Shown: positions 45,791 to 56,647, counted from the stretch's first letter. The stretch: DNA of 64,000 bases from Ascoidea rubescens DSM 1968 (GCF_001661345.1 NW_017962922.1:62001-126000); one strand, 5' to 3'. The notes: generated by a model from the sequence alone, not told the origin. Numbers and translations: made by a program.

Positions 45791-48454
45791 ATGGGTTCAA
45801 TTAAAAAATACACTTGTATTAATTATATTTCAAGTTCCAAGGTCTCTTCCACCACCACCTCTTCCACCTCTCCTTCCACCTCTTCTTCCTCTTCTTCTCA
45901 AAATTCAAATACCCATAATCAAAGTAGTCCCCAAAACAATCTGCCCAATCCTATTAACAACTCCACCAACTTCCCTTCTAATACCTCCCACAACAACTCC
46001 CTCGATATCCCTTCCTCCAATTTATTCTCCTCACTCACAAACTCCTCTACAATTATGTCAAACAAAAAATTGTCAAAATTCAAACTAGACAAATTCAAAC
46101 TCGACAAACTAGATAACATAATTAATACAAACACAAACACAAATACAAACACAAACACAAACACAAACACAAACACAAACGCCATAGATAACAATACTCT
46201 CTTCAATGATAACACCACTGATAACGATCAATTTATCCTAGATGACTCCTCAAAATTTATCAAAAAAAACGATTCCTCCTCTCTAAAAAAAGAAATAAAA
46301 TCCCTTAAAAAGACTAACCACTTCAAAGACAATCTCCTAAAAAAACAGGAAAAAGAAATCAAAAACTTATTGAAAAAATTCAGCCTGTTCCAATCCTACC
46401 AAAATACAATTGACAACTTGAACGATCAATTAAATTTCCAAAAAAAACTAAACAAGGAATTACTACTCTCAAATAACTTTGACTCCAATTCATCTTCTTC
46501 CCCAATTAATAACTCTCCCAAAACAATTCCCATCTTCAACAACCCGATATTAATCAACGACCTAGCCCTTTTAGACTCAAACCTTCAAAACATCTACGCA
46601 AAATCCACCTCCTCACCCAGCAACAACAACAACAACAACAGCAACAACAACAGCAACAACAACAGCAACAACGATGACGACGTCTTAAACCCAGACTTTG
46701 ACAAATTCCAACTACTATCCCTTTACGAACAAACTAACATCATCCTACTAACAAAACTAAACGAAAGAGATAAAGAAATATTCAAACTATCCCAAATCAT
46801 ACAATCCTTATCTTCCCAAATTATCGACTTGAAGGACAATTACCTCTTCAACCTTAAAAACACAATCCACAACTTACCAAATCACTTATCAAACCAAAGC
46901 TCCTACTCAAATATAAACATAAACTTCAATGAAAAGTTATCTCTAACTAATAACAACAATAACAATAACAACAACCATAACCATATTTCCTATCGTTTGC
47001 CCTCAATTCATGAATCTGCCAAACAAACACAAAGAAGCTCAAACCCGGACTCAATATTCTCCTTCATAAACTTCGATCTGAACGATTTAAATGATCCCCA
47101 TAACGATAAATTCAATCTACTAAATTTCTCCGATGAAAATGATACATTCAATGACCAATTTCTCAATAAAGACATCAAAGATATTCATAAAGAAAAAAAT
47201 ATAAATATATCAAGGATCAAAAATAAAATCAAAATCAAAAACAAAAACATCACCAACAAAAAATCAAAAATTACTGATCCTAATAACGACGACATTCATG
47301 ATAATAATGATAATCATGATAATCATGATAATCATGACGATAATGATGCACAATTTGAAACAGATTACCTAAGCTTCATCAAATACAACGATGATCATTT
47401 AAATGACGACGATAACCACTCCTTGCTTTCTTTAAACAAAAACCCAATCTTATCAACTCCACAGTCTCTACCTCCTCCTCCTGTTATGAACCTAAGCTCC
47501 CTACGTCCTCCAAGATTAGAACACGCAAATTCAATCTCAAACTTTCACAATTACTCCCAACAATCTGATTTAACCCCAACCTCCTCAAACTTCTCTTCAA
47601 ACATATCTCACTCAAACTCACTATCAAGACCTCATGTCCAAAGACTGGTAAGTTTGGCTAATACTAGAAAAAGTATCTTGGGTAAAAAATTGGTCTTTGA
47701 TAACAACAAGCCCTTGCCTATCACTCCAACCCCCGTTTCAGATTTAAATATTGACTCAAATTTTACAAACATTGATTCTAATATTCCTACTTCTGACCAA
47801 ATTAACAATCACAACTCCTCTCCAAATAAAATAACCAAAGGCGTTACCAAAATTGAAACAGAAATTATTCAAAATGAAACTACTCCTGATATCAATATTG
47901 ATACTCAAAATATCAATCAAAATAATCTCAAAGAAGTAACCAACAATGAATTTTATTTTGATTCCAATTCCAATTCCAATTCCGATTCCAATTCTAACGC
48001 CAACTCTGACTCCAATTCCAACTCCATCACTAATTCCAACTACAACTCTAATCTCATTTCTAATCCCGATTTTGTTTCCAATCTCATTTCTGAACCTGAT
48101 TCCCATATTGATTCTGAGCTGGATAAAATTGAAAATATTCAATCTGATAATCAAAAATCAAGACCCCAATCTAAATATCATAGCATTTCCCTGTTTGCCG
48201 AATCCACTGGATCGCTGGATTCATATGTTTCAACAAGGAGACCTTCAGACTCATCTCAACTTACTACACCTCCATCAAGTGGGAATAGCACACTGATATC
48301 AATTGATATGCCGGGAATTCCAGTGATGTCTGTTTCAGTCGAGAAAAAATTCAAAATTACCTCCAGTTTTGCCGAAAATTTGAAAAAATTCGAACAAATG
48401 TCAAAATTAATGGAGGCACCTGTCATAAATAAACAAAACAAAACATTCAACTAA
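45791..48454 (+). CDS. Ser/Asn/Asp-rich coiled-coil protein, unrecognised
   Basis: An 887-residue protein. The N-terminus after MGSIKKYTC is Ser/Thr/Asn low complexity, with an NTNTNT run (46126-46180). Coiled-coil segments are at about 165-225 (LKKEIKSLKKTNHFKDNLL) and 312-360 (YEQTNIILLTKLNERDKEIF). The middle has Asp/His/Asn runs (near 500-520). A more conserved-looking block is RLVSLANTRKSILGKKLVFDNNK (about 617-640). The C-terminal 110 residues (ISLFAESTGSLDSYVSTRRPSDSS, ISIDMPGIPVMSVSV, SFAENLKKFEQMSKL) look like a functional end. I do not recognise the family; a scaffold role at cortex or spindle pole is possible but unproven. Confidence 0.72.
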   Translation: MGSIKKYTCINYISSSKVSSTTTSSTSPSTSSSSSSQNSNTHNQSSPQNNLPNPINNSTNFPSNTSHNNSLDIPSSNLFSSLTNSSTIMSNKKLSKFKLDKFKLDKLDNIINTNTNTNTNTNTNTNTNTNAIDNNTLFNDNTTDNDQFILDDSSKFIKKNDSSSLKKEIKSLKKTNHFKDNLLKKQEKEIKNLLKKFSLFQSYQNTIDNLNDQLNFQKKLNKELLLSNNFDSNSSSSPINNSPKTIPIFNNPILINDLALLDSNLQNIYAKSTSSPSNNNNNNSNNNSNNNSNNDDDVLNPDFDKFQLLSLYEQTNIILLTKLNERDKEIFKLSQIIQSLSSQIIDLKDNYLFNLKNTIHNLPNHLSNQSSYSNININFNEKLSLTNNNNNNNNNHNHISYRLPSIHESAKQTQRSSNPDSIFSFINFDLNDLNDPHNDKFNLLNFSDENDTFNDQFLNKDIKDIHKEKNINISRIKNKIKIKNKNITNKKSKITDPNNDDIHDNNDNHDNHDNHDDNDAQFETDYLSFIKYNDDHLNDDDNHSLLSLNKNPILSTPQSLPPPPVMNLSSLRPPRLEHANSISNFHNYSQQSDLTPTSSNFSSNISHSNSLSRPHVQRLVSLANTRKSILGKKLVFDNNKPLPITPTPVSDLNIDSNFTNIDSNIPTSDQINNHNSSPNKITKGVTKIETEIIQNETTPDINIDTQNINQNNLKEVTNNEFYFDSNSNSNSDSNSNANSDSNSNSITNSNYNSNLISNPDFVSNLISEPDSHIDSELDKIENIQSDNQKSRPQSKYHSISLFAESTGSLDSYVSTRRPSDSSQLTTPPSSGNSTLISIDMPGIPVMSVSVEKKFKITSSFAENLKKFEQMSKLMEAPVINKQNKTFN

Positions 48455-49830
48455 ATTGGTGATTCATAAACCATTCAGTTACAAATTATTGTTCAACTCC
48501 AAATAAATTTTGTTTTATAGCATGCTTTTTTGTTGTTTTTTTTAAAAAAAAGAATGCTCAATTACGTTCAACTACATTTATTTCTTTATCCTCTTTTGCT
48601 TTGTTTCTCTTATAGTTTAGTTTATTCTATGTTGTACTTTTTTCTCATTATTTTGTTTTTGTTTTCTTTTGTTTTTTCCTGATTTTGTTATTTTTATTTA
48701 TCCCTTTGTCTGCTTTATTTTTATTATTTCTGTTTTGAATTATTTACTATAAAATTACTAGCTGAAGAATCAAAAAGTGAATTTTTGGAAGTATTTGTGG
48801 AGATAATGATTTATTTCAAAGGATTTGCAAAAATATTCATTTTTTTTTCCAGCCTCTTCATGATTTGAAATACCTGTTTCCTGTGTTTTTATCGCACAAA
48901 ACTTTAGATTGAATTATATTTGCGCTTTCACAGTGATGTGTGTATTATATAAACATAATATTGTTTTTTTGTCAGAGCGATGGAGCTAATGCAGTCTCTG
49001 CAGATTTACTCAAGGTTTATGCTGTATCTGCAGCACACGTGCTGTACACAAAGACATTTTCTGCATGTCTGCATAAACTCGTGGATTCGGCAACAAAACG
49101 TGGCTGCACAAACTATCCGGAAAAGAAGCAATATATTTCCCAATTCGGCAATATGTTCGACTTCTTTCGCGGTTTACACACGGAAAAGAATCCGGCCGAC
49201 GGTTTCTGTTTTTATTTGACGATGCCATGCGTGATACTGCAGAGAAGAGAACAGTGCGTCTATCAGCGGAATTTTAGTCATCGATATTATTTGCAAACCA
49301 TCTGGAGATAATCCGTTCCGGATGACGATAATTTCAGGAGTTATATACGCAAGCTGCTTAGTACAAACACTAAAGTTCTCTCTGGGACACTTAAAATTAT
49401 CGCAGCGATCCACGAACTCAGTGCTGCAGCGTTGTTTGTTGTGCGTCTTTTCTGGTGTATTTTAACTCGAGCGAGAATTGCAAAGTCCAACCAGAAATCT
49501 ACGAAAAAGAAATTATACCGCCAAAATAATCAATAAGACTGTTTTTTTCCTCTCTTTATATTTGTTGCTGCTTCTATTCAAATTTTCATTCTATTCACTC
49601 GAAGACTATCTTTTATAATTTGCTCTTTAGTAGCTAATAGCTAATAGTTATATATCAAAAAGCTCACCAAAAAAAGCGAAGCAAACTCTAGAATCCTCAT
49701 TTTCCAGTCTTTTGAACGAAAAGAATATATTCAGATTCAAAAGCCCCCATCAATAATATTCCATTACCTTCAACTGGAAAAAAAAATATTCCATTCTCTT
49801 ATTAAAGAATACAAATATTAATCGTTGAAA
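48455..49830. other. Intergenic with GC-rich island upstream of the repeat surface protein
   Basis: AT/T-rich terminator side to about 48950, then a GC-richer island at 48970-49460 with CACGTG at 49036-49041, several CTGCAG-type strings and CGG-rich spots (ATCCGGCCGACGG). From 49500 to the start it is AT-rich. Small ORFs in the island occur on both strands and lack support. Confidence 0.5.
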
Positions 49831-50562
49831 ATGAAATTTTCTTTTGTCTCATTACTTTGTTTAATCCCATTAGCTTTAGCTGCTCCAGTTCCAGCGGATG
49901 ACGATGTCGAAATTGTCACCTTAATTCAAACTGTTTTAACTTCAAATTCCATCTCAAAGACAACTTTTGAGGTTACTTCTACTGAGGCTTTAAATTCTTC
50001 TATTTCTTCAATTGCTGGTTATGACGCTAATAGATACACTGTTTTAACTACTTTAAACAATGATGGTGCCACCTCAACCACCACTATTACTACTGGTACT
50101 TACAGATATGGTAGATTTGATAATACCCAAGATGCTTCTCAATCCGAAGAAACTGGAACTCATAGATACGGAAGATTTGATAATACTCAAGATGCTTCTC
50201 AATCCGAAGAAACTGGAACTCATAGATACGGAAGATTCGATAAAACTGCTGATCCCTCTACTTCTGAAGAAACCGGAACTCATAGATACGGAAGATTCGA
50301 TAAAACTGCTGATCCCTCTACTTCTGAAGAAACTGGAACTCATAGATACGGAAGATTCGATAAAACTGCTGATCCCTCTACTTCTGAAGAAACTGGAACT
50401 CATAGATATGGTAGATTTGACAAAACTAGAAACAACGTAGCCACTGTCGTTCTTACTCAAATTAGTGAAAATTCTGGAATTAAAGTATTTACTCCATCAT
50501 CTTATTTTATCACCATTTCTTTGACTGCTTTCTTGATCACTTTCTCCATAATGTTTGTTTAA
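49831..50562 (+). CDS. Secreted, probably GPI-anchored protein with 20-residue RYGRF repeats
   Basis: A 243-residue protein from ATG 49831 (the frame also has a TTG two codons earlier). Residues 1-18 are a signal peptide (MKFSFVSLLCLIPLALA then APVPADDD). Residues 19-90 are Ser/Thr-rich. From residue 91 five 20-residue units follow (form HRYGRFDKTADPSTSEETGT), plus a partial sixth. The last 24 residues are hydrophobic, preceded by SENSGIKV, a plausible GPI attachment site at Asn-Ser-Gly. There is no Lys-Arg between units, so Kex2-type release as in alpha-factor is not supported. A cell-wall or surface role fits signal peptide plus GPI tail; binding partner unknown. No homologue is recognised. 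Confidence 0.8.
   Translation: MKFSFVSLLCLIPLALAAPVPADDDVEIVTLIQTVLTSNSISKTTFEVTSTEALNSSISSIAGYDANRYTVLTTLNNDGATSTTTITTGTYRYGRFDNTQDASQSEETGTHRYGRFDNTQDASQSEETGTHRYGRFDKTADPSTSEETGTHRYGRFDKTADPSTSEETGTHRYGRFDKTADPSTSEETGTHRYGRFDKTRNNVATVVLTQISENSGIKVFTPSSYFITISLTAFLITFSIMFV
50101..50435 (+). repeat. 60-bp tandem repeat, five full units and a partial
   Basis: Units start at 50101, 50161, 50221, 50281 and 50341, each coding 20 residues; a partial unit begins at 50401. Units 4 and 5 are identical at DNA level and unit 3 nearly so, while units 1-2 form a second subtype (DNTQDASQSEE against DKTADPSTSEE). Confidence 0.97.
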
Positions 50563-51753
50563 TTCTTTTAATTTTAACTCAAAGAAGTTTTTGTTTGAAC
50601 TGAATATCAAATTATAGATTTACAAATTACAACTTCACTTTTTTTTTTATTAATCTAATAATAGCACTTCTGTTGGTCAAAATTTTCAAATTGTTTTTTT
50701 ATTATTGTTGTGTTTTCTATTTGCTTTATGCTTTTCACATTAATTTCACATGATTTTGTAATTTTTTTTTTTTTTTGGTTTTATCATACACATTTTGTTA
50801 ACCAAAGGGTATCTTTTTTTATGCTTTTCTTCTTTTTTTTTGTTTAAGTCTTTCTAGATTACTAATAACCATTAATTGATTCATTTCACCTAAATATGAG
50901 AAAAAAAACAAAAGGAAAAATTCTACATTCCACTAATCAGATTTTAATAAATATTATTTCTTTATCTTCTTTCAGTTTTCTTGATTAAAATGGTTTATCC
51001 TTTTTCCAAGCAAAGGTTTAGAACGCAAAAATTTGAAAAGTGCTGCAACTAAATGTCAATCCCTTTTTTTTGATCGAAAAAAAAAGATTTTTACCTGAAC
51101 TAATAATCATTGACCAATGGCAACGAAAGAAAAACCCATTGAAAAATTTACATTCCATTTTACAGTTCTCATAAAGTAAAATATTGCAATTCTTGGTAGC
51201 ACTAAAAATTGAAAATGAATCAATTTAAGACAATTAGACTCATCAAGTGAAGTGATGAATAAATTTGAAAACAAAAGTATTAAAACCTCAGATCAAAAAA
51301 GATTACAAAAGATAGAGGCAGATTCTAATTTTGCTCTTTTGACCCTATGGATTTAAAAACTTGTTTTTCTTTCTGGAATTACAGCAAACTCAACAAGTCG
51401 AAGTTATTCAATACAGCTGCTTTTGCAACAAAACAATCGCAATACATTCCAACATACCACTTCTATTCTCAATATCTGTTGGGCAATACTGGAAGATATA
51501 TCTCTTATCTCATTCGCTTTCTCAACTTTACACAAAAGGCGTTTGTACGCAGACAACTGCATATACAAAAACCACACCGACGGATTGCTTATTTATAAAT
51601 GAGCCAGGCGAGGTTCGAACAGTAGACCTACTTTTGTGGTTCTCCGAGCCCAAAACAGCCGTGTTGATCTGTTCATCAGATCAAACATTGTTTGGTATTT
51701 GCAGCAGTGTTCAACAGGTTGGAGTAATCATTTGATACTGTACTGTTGAGGAG
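50563..51753. other. Intergenic between repeat protein and GOT1
   Basis: T-rich 3' flank with long poly-T runs (50771-50786), then AT-rich sequence, then a less AT-rich GOT1 promoter (51330-51753). GAGGTTCGAAC at about 51608 resembles a tRNA B box but no cloverleaf forms. No gene is supported. Confidence 0.5.
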
Positions 51754-52291
51754 ATGTTGTGGTTGACTGAGACTCAGAGTATGTGTATATCAACGCTTTT
51801 CAGTTATTGCATCTGTATGAGTAGATACTAACATTTGTCGTGCCTTTTTGTTTTATTTTATCTTTTTGGTTTGGTTCTAATGTATTATTCCTGAAGAGTT
51901 TGGAGTTGGATTTACAGCTTTAGGTGTTGTGGTATTTTTCCTTGGAGTTATATCATTTTTTGATTCAGCATTGCTATCATTCGGAAATATACTATTTATA
52001 ATTGGATTACCATTAATCATTGGGCCATTAAAAACTGTTAATTTTTTTTTAAGACCAAATAAACTATATGCTACAATTTGTTTCATATTAGGAATTGGAT
52101 CAATACTATTAAAACACCCATTTATTGGATTTTTAATCGAGAGTTATGGAATTTTAAAATTATTTGGAGATTTCTTTTCGGTAATTATATCGTTTTTAAG
52201 AAATTTGCCAATCATTGGAAATATTTTATCACATCCAAAGATTGCACCATTTATAGATAGGTTAACGGGACAAACTATATTGCCTGTATGA
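51754..52291 (+). CDS. GOT1: Got1 vesicle transport membrane protein, one intron
   Basis: Got1 is a small four-helix protein of ER/Golgi membranes involved in COPII-vesicle traffic and Golgi fusion. Exon 1 is only 25 nt (51754-51778, MLWLTETQ plus one base); exon 2 is 51897-52291. The joined start MLWLTETQKFGVGFT matches the S. cerevisiae start MWLTEAQKFGVAFT, and the 139-residue length matches (138). Conserved parts include FFDSALLSFGNILFIIG, FLRPNK, GFLIESYGI and the end LSHPKIAPFIDRLTG. Without the intron the frame has no ATG and no N-terminal segment. RPS26 follows convergently 200 bp away. Confidence 0.94.
51779..51896 (+). other. GOT1 intron
   Basis: A 118-nt intron with donor GTATGT, branch point TACTAAC (51826-51832) and the first AG downstream (CTGAAG, ending 51896). 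It splits the Lys codon of TETQ-K-FGVG. Confidence 0.93.
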
Positions 52292-52492
52292 CTAAAGAGT
52301 AAATAAAATAAAATAAAAAAACGACAGTGAAGCCAGAGGAAATATAGTAATAGTAATAAAGACTTATCAATTAATTATACAACAATAAATATAAATATAT
52401 AATATTAACCCATATTTAGAAAATATTTAACTTATCTTACTTGCTTGTTTGTTTTTTTAAGATTATTTATGATTATTTATGATTACTTATGA

Positions 52493-52852
52493 TTAGTTAG
52501 CCTTTTTAGCAGCATCAGTTGGTTTAATACGATTATCTTTATTGAATCTTGGTCTTTGTGGAGGAGTTCTAACTTTTCTACCTTCTCTTGATCTAACTCT
52601 AACAATCTTTGAATGAATTGCACAAGAAACACAGTAATGTAATTTGTTGTATATTTTTGGTAAAACATATTCATCGTAAACAGAGGCTTCACTTAAATCT
52701 CTGGTGGCAACACTTTCAACTATACCTCTTTGAGTAACACGTTTGATGGCTTTATCTTTTGGTACACAACGAGAACAATTTGTGCATCTAACAGGTTTAA
52801 CATGACCTCTACCTTTTTTGTTACGACCGTTGGAAGCTCTCTTTTTTGGCAT
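52493..52852 (-). CDS. RPS26: 40S ribosomal protein eS26
   Basis: A 119-residue protein of the small subunit that sits at the mRNA exit channel and binds the 3' end of 18S rRNA. The sequence starts [17 protein letters not shown] and carries the zinc-binding cysteines C23 and C26 (RCTNCSRC) and C74 and C77 ([10 protein letters not shown]). Length equals the yeast protein (119). The C-terminal Lys/Pro-rich tail ([12 protein letters not shown]) is present. A CTAAC branch-type string and an AG lie just upstream of the ATG, pointing to a 5'UTR intron. Confidence 0.96.
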   Translation of the reverse strand: MPKKRASNGRNKKGRGHVKPVRCTNCSRCVPKDKAIKRVTQRGIVESVATRDLSEASVYDEYVLPKIYNKLHYCVSCAIHSKIVRVRSREGRKVRTPPQRPRFNKDNRIKPTDAAKKAN

Positions 52853-52865
52853 TTTGAATAAATTT

Positions 52866-53700
52866 CTTTAAAATAATAGTTAGTTTAATGTTTTGTAATA
52901 ATCATAATGTTTTGTAGCTTATTTATATTCATATTTATATTCATAATCTAATAACCAAAACACATTGTATTGCCAATAAATTTTTTCGACTATAAACATT
53001 ATTTTCATTTTTTTTTTTTCATTTGATAATTATCTTATTAGGTGCTTTAGAATTGATTTTAATTCAATTTAATCAAGAATTATAATCTGAATAGTAATAA
53101 AATGCAGGTAATTATTTATATTGAATTTCAATAATAAAATCTTGTATTGTAAATGTTTCTATGCATTGACAGTAATCAAATTCATATTATCTTTGATAAA
53201 ACTTAACCATATTTTTATCAATGTATTTTATTAACATATTTTTAATATTTCATATTGATAAATCAATTATTTTAAGATCTTAAAATTCTTTAATTAGTTT
53301 GATTAAAGACAATAATGGTACTTGGTTTTTCTTAATTTATTGTTCCAAATCAAGATAATACTCTTACAAAATTTGATTTACTTTGTTTCAAAAAAAACAA
53401 AAGATGATTGAATTGGTAAAAATTGATTTTCTGACAATACAAGAATGCGGTTGGATCCAAATCAAATAAATTTGAATTGTAAATGGTCAGTTATGAAACA
53501 ATTTTGTAATTAATAACTGAACTGTTATTGTTATGATTTTTATGAATTTTATGGTTTTTCTTTATTATTTCTTGTGCAAGTGGAGACAGTGATTGATAAG
53601 ACTATAGAAGACGTAATTGTGGACAGGAACAATGGCGAATATGGAAATGGATATAAAGCCTGGAGATTCTCGTGGATCTAGTGGAAGCAGAGTAACATAC
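52866..53700 (-). other. Probable 5'UTR intron of RPS26
   Basis: On the minus strand a donor AG|GTATGT (first intron base 53700) and, 835 nt downstream, AACTAAC (52885-52879) followed by the AAAG acceptor at 52866, only 13 nt before the RPS26 ATG. It would explain why the promoter-like elements lie more than 1 kb from the ATG. No box C/D snoRNA was evident inside. Confidence 0.6.
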
Positions 53701-55021
53701 CTATTGGTGCAATGATAAGAAGACTGATGGTTCACAGCTAGTGCTAACTAATAAAACTTCAGGAATCTTTTTCAACACTGAATGATAATATAAAGAAGTG
53801 CTCCAAAGAAACAATTTCCATCCGATTAACTCTCTGTCCGGTTACTGCGTTGAAACCACTGGCCTGGGGTTGCGAGCCAGAGCATGCCTGCTACATAAAA
53901 CGCTCAAAGAAAAATTGTAATCAAAGCGCACCAAAACCCTATACACACACACGTGATAACTAAATAGGGCGCTATCACACCTGTGTTGGGTAACTACTTG
54001 GTGTGCTGACTGGGGACGTTAGACGGGGTTCTGGTGCCACGGGGGGTAATGCGTACTTTGCGTTTTCCCAATAAAGTGCACCGTGCACCAGCTCCCACTA
54101 CCTTGGGCCTTCAACGTCACAAAGCAGTCTGTGTCCCGATTGGGCGCAAATTCTCCCAGTCGGCTGGGAATTCAGTAATGTGTGCATTTTCATGCAGCTT
54201 TAGACGTGGCTCGACAATTTTCAGGATGTTTATTCTTTAACATGTTGTGGCGACGAGAAGAACAGAAGAGTCGAAGAGGAATTGAAGACAATCGATGGGA
54301 ATTGGACACTGCTGGAGAGAATTGAAGATAATTCCTACGTTTTGTTGGTGCATTGCCCATCTGCTCATGATGAAAGCCTCTTTTAGCTCTTGAAACACAT
54401 TGCTAAGAATAAATTGTGGGTAGAATGGAGCAAAATGAGAGAATAGACTGCAAGCAAACTAGCTCTTGAAGAAGAGTTAAGTTTTTAACTTCTTTTTTGG
54501 ATTATTTTATCTCCAAAACTTGTCTCAACATATCAAGACAAATTTCCAAGTGTATTCCCAATTGTTCACTTTTCTGGTCTTTTCCCTCTTGTATATCTAC
54601 CCCTTTAATACTGTTTTTCGTTTTATTTCTCTCTTGCTCTCTCTACATAATGTGCTATTGGTATTAGCTGGTATCTAACCCCTAATAATTAATCTCTAAT
54701 AACTAATAACTAATAATTAATAACCAATAACCAATACTTGATACTCGATAGCCAATAACATCCGTCAACCATTATTCAATAACCGCCAAATTGTATCATC
54801 AAAACCAAAGATAAATAAATAAATAAACAATCAAGCAAATAAACAAACAAACAATCCATCAATCATTCAATCAATTTAATAGGTAAACAAACACTCTTGA
54901 TTCACTATTTACTTCTTTATATAATTGATATTAAATCCTTATATATTCTCACATTAATTATCTTATCTTATCTTATCTCATCTCGCTGTCTCATATTTTT
55001 ACACTCAACACATTACATCTT
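53701..55021. other. Divergent intergenic region RPS26 / coiled-coil protein
   Basis: A GC-rich island (about 53830-54300) holds the Tbf1/Cbf1 sites and a 200-bp GC-rich core at 53990-54190. From 54480 to 55021 it is AT-rich with imperfect AATAACTAATAACC repeats (54690-54780), the promoter of the gene at 55022. No RNA gene is recognised. Confidence 0.5.
53935..53971. promoter_or_regulatory. Tbf1-like and Cbf1-like sites, RPS26 promoter
   Basis: AACCCTA (53935-53941), CACGTG (53950-53955) and ATAGGGCG (53964-53971) lie within 37 bp, about 250 bp upstream of the predicted 5'UTR intron donor. Tbf1 plus Cbf1 control ribosomal protein genes in Candida-type yeasts; use here is inferred. Confidence 0.55.
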
Positions 55022-56647
55022 ATGATTGAGTCTATAGTCTGGGGTATCTTTTTTTTGATTTGGGCTTTCGTTCATAGAGAAAATCAAGTGATTGAAACCC
55101 ATGAAAACACAATTGAAAATGAAACAATTAAATTAAAGGAAAAACAAATCACTGATAAAGATGATTCAATATTATCATTAACAAATCAAATCAAAAAATT
55201 TGAAGAAAACGAAAAAAAATTAAACGATCAAATTACTAATCTAACCAATTTGAATAATGATTTAAATAACATTAAGCAAACTCATTTGGACGATTTAAAA
55301 GTTTTGGATTCAAACAAAATTCAAATTGAAAATTTAAATAATGAAATCTCAAATCTAAATCTAATTAAAAACGATCTAAATAACATCAACTCAAGTAATG
55401 ATAATTTAATTAGAAAAATATCCTCTGAAAATGATTTGCTAAATAAAAAATTGATAGAATTGCATCACGAATTAAAAATATCTCATACAAATAATCCTGA
55501 ATATCAAAGAATTTTAATTGACAATAACAAGCTTATAGATAAAAACTATAGATTAACTAAGGAATCGACTTCTCAAAGTGCTAAAATCAATATGCTCGTA
55601 AATGAAAATTCAAACTTGAGAAGTAGTTTACTCAAGTTTTCAAATGATTTCAGTACTTTAAAATTAAATTATCTCAATGAATCAAATGAATTCTTAACTA
55701 ATTTATCTTTATTAAAAGAAAAATTATTTAAAAGTGAAAGCGATGTCTATTTTAAAATTTTAAACACCCCCTCCCCAAACACTCAACAAATTACGGATTT
55801 TAAAAAAGAAATTGATTCAAAAGATTATGAAATTAATTATTTAAAGGATAAATTTAAATACTCCCTCACTAAAAAAAATGAAGAATTGAAAAATTTGCAA
55901 GATCAATTGGATTCTTTGAAGGATAACTTGGTAATCTCCGGCGGTAAAGCTTTAAATTCAAATTCTGAACAAAAAATTCAAGATCAACATTTCAATCAAG
56001 ATTACGATTACTATCGTAACCAAGATTCAAATCAAGTTCAACCCGAAAATACTCAAGACCTTACTCAAGATCATACCAAAGATCAAACACAAAATCAAAC
56101 ACAAACTCAAACACAAACTCAAACACAAACTCAAACTCAAACTCAATTGCAAGAATCTAAAGAAAACAATATATCTAAAATCGATTCCCCAATTAATCAA
56201 ACTGATCCTGATGTATCACTTGGTGACTCTCCAGTCAAAGCAAAGGCTGTGCCAGTTCAAATCTCTTCACCTTCCACTCCTAAAATTACTCAAGTAGACA
56301 GCTCTTTATCCACATCATCACCTTCCAATTTGACTTCTTCAACAGAAATCTCTTCAAGAGATTCATCTTCAAAAAATTTAGGTAAAGTAGCTTCAAACCC
56401 AAACCCAAATTCAAACTCAAACTCATTTTCAGTCCCAAACACTTCGAAAATTAGTGACAAAATCAGTAAACTCAATCTCTCCCACAATAACTCAAGCAGA
56501 AAAAGAATCTCAGATACAATCAACAGCTTTGAGCTAAAACGTGTTAGTCCCACAAATGGTGCAACTAAAAAGGATCCCATCAGTTCAATTGACAAAGTCA
56601 GAGCCTTCAGTCTATTTTCCAAAAAGGCTGGTAACGTTGCTAATTGA
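55022..56647 (+). CDS. N-terminally anchored coiled-coil protein, unrecognised
   Basis: A 541-residue protein. Residues 1-17 form a hydrophobic helix (MIESIVWGIFFLIWAFV) that could be an anchor or an uncleaved signal. Residues about 20-310 are an almost continuous coiled coil rich in Asn, Leu and Glu (LTNLNNDLNNIKQ, NEISNLNLIKNDLNNI). A TQTQ run (56092-56145) follows, then a Ser/Pro/Thr-rich tail with a basic end (RVSPTNGATKK, KVRAFSLFSKKAGNVAN). The family is not recognised. The N-terminal anchor plus coiled coil suggests an organelle-contact or tether-like protein, but that is inference. Confidence 0.75.
   Translation: MIESIVWGIFFLIWAFVHRENQVIETHENTIENETIKLKEKQITDKDDSILSLTNQIKKFEENEKKLNDQITNLTNLNNDLNNIKQTHLDDLKVLDSNKIQIENLNNEISNLNLIKNDLNNINSSNDNLIRKISSENDLLNKKLIELHHELKISHTNNPEYQRILIDNNKLIDKNYRLTKESTSQSAKINMLVNENSNLRSSLLKFSNDFSTLKLNYLNESNEFLTNLSLLKEKLFKSESDVYFKILNTPSPNTQQITDFKKEIDSKDYEINYLKDKFKYSLTKKNEELKNLQDQLDSLKDNLVISGGKALNSNSEQKIQDQHFNQDYDYYRNQDSNQVQPENTQDLTQDHTKDQTQNQTQTQTQTQTQTQTQTQLQESKENNISKIDSPINQTDPDVSLGDSPVKAKAVPVQISSPSTPKITQVDSSLSTSSPSNLTSSTEISSRDSSSKNLGKVASNPNPNSNSNSFSVPNTSKISDKISKLNLSHNNSSRKRISDTINSFELKRVSPTNGATKKDPISSIDKVRAFSLFSKKAGNVAN

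Noticed and set aside
49831-50562. Alpha-factor-like pheromone precursor
   Set aside because: No Lys-Arg processing sites separate the units, and the C-terminus is a hydrophobic GPI-like tail.
51600-51680. tRNA-like B box (GAGGTTCGAAC) upstream of GOT1
   Set aside because: The T-stem does not pair on either strand and no acceptor stem or anticodon arm can be drawn.
53630-53720. Small plus-strand ORF starting ATGGCGAATATGG near 53633
   Set aside because: It is 27 codons with no partner exon, and lies over the predicted minus-strand RPS26 intron donor.
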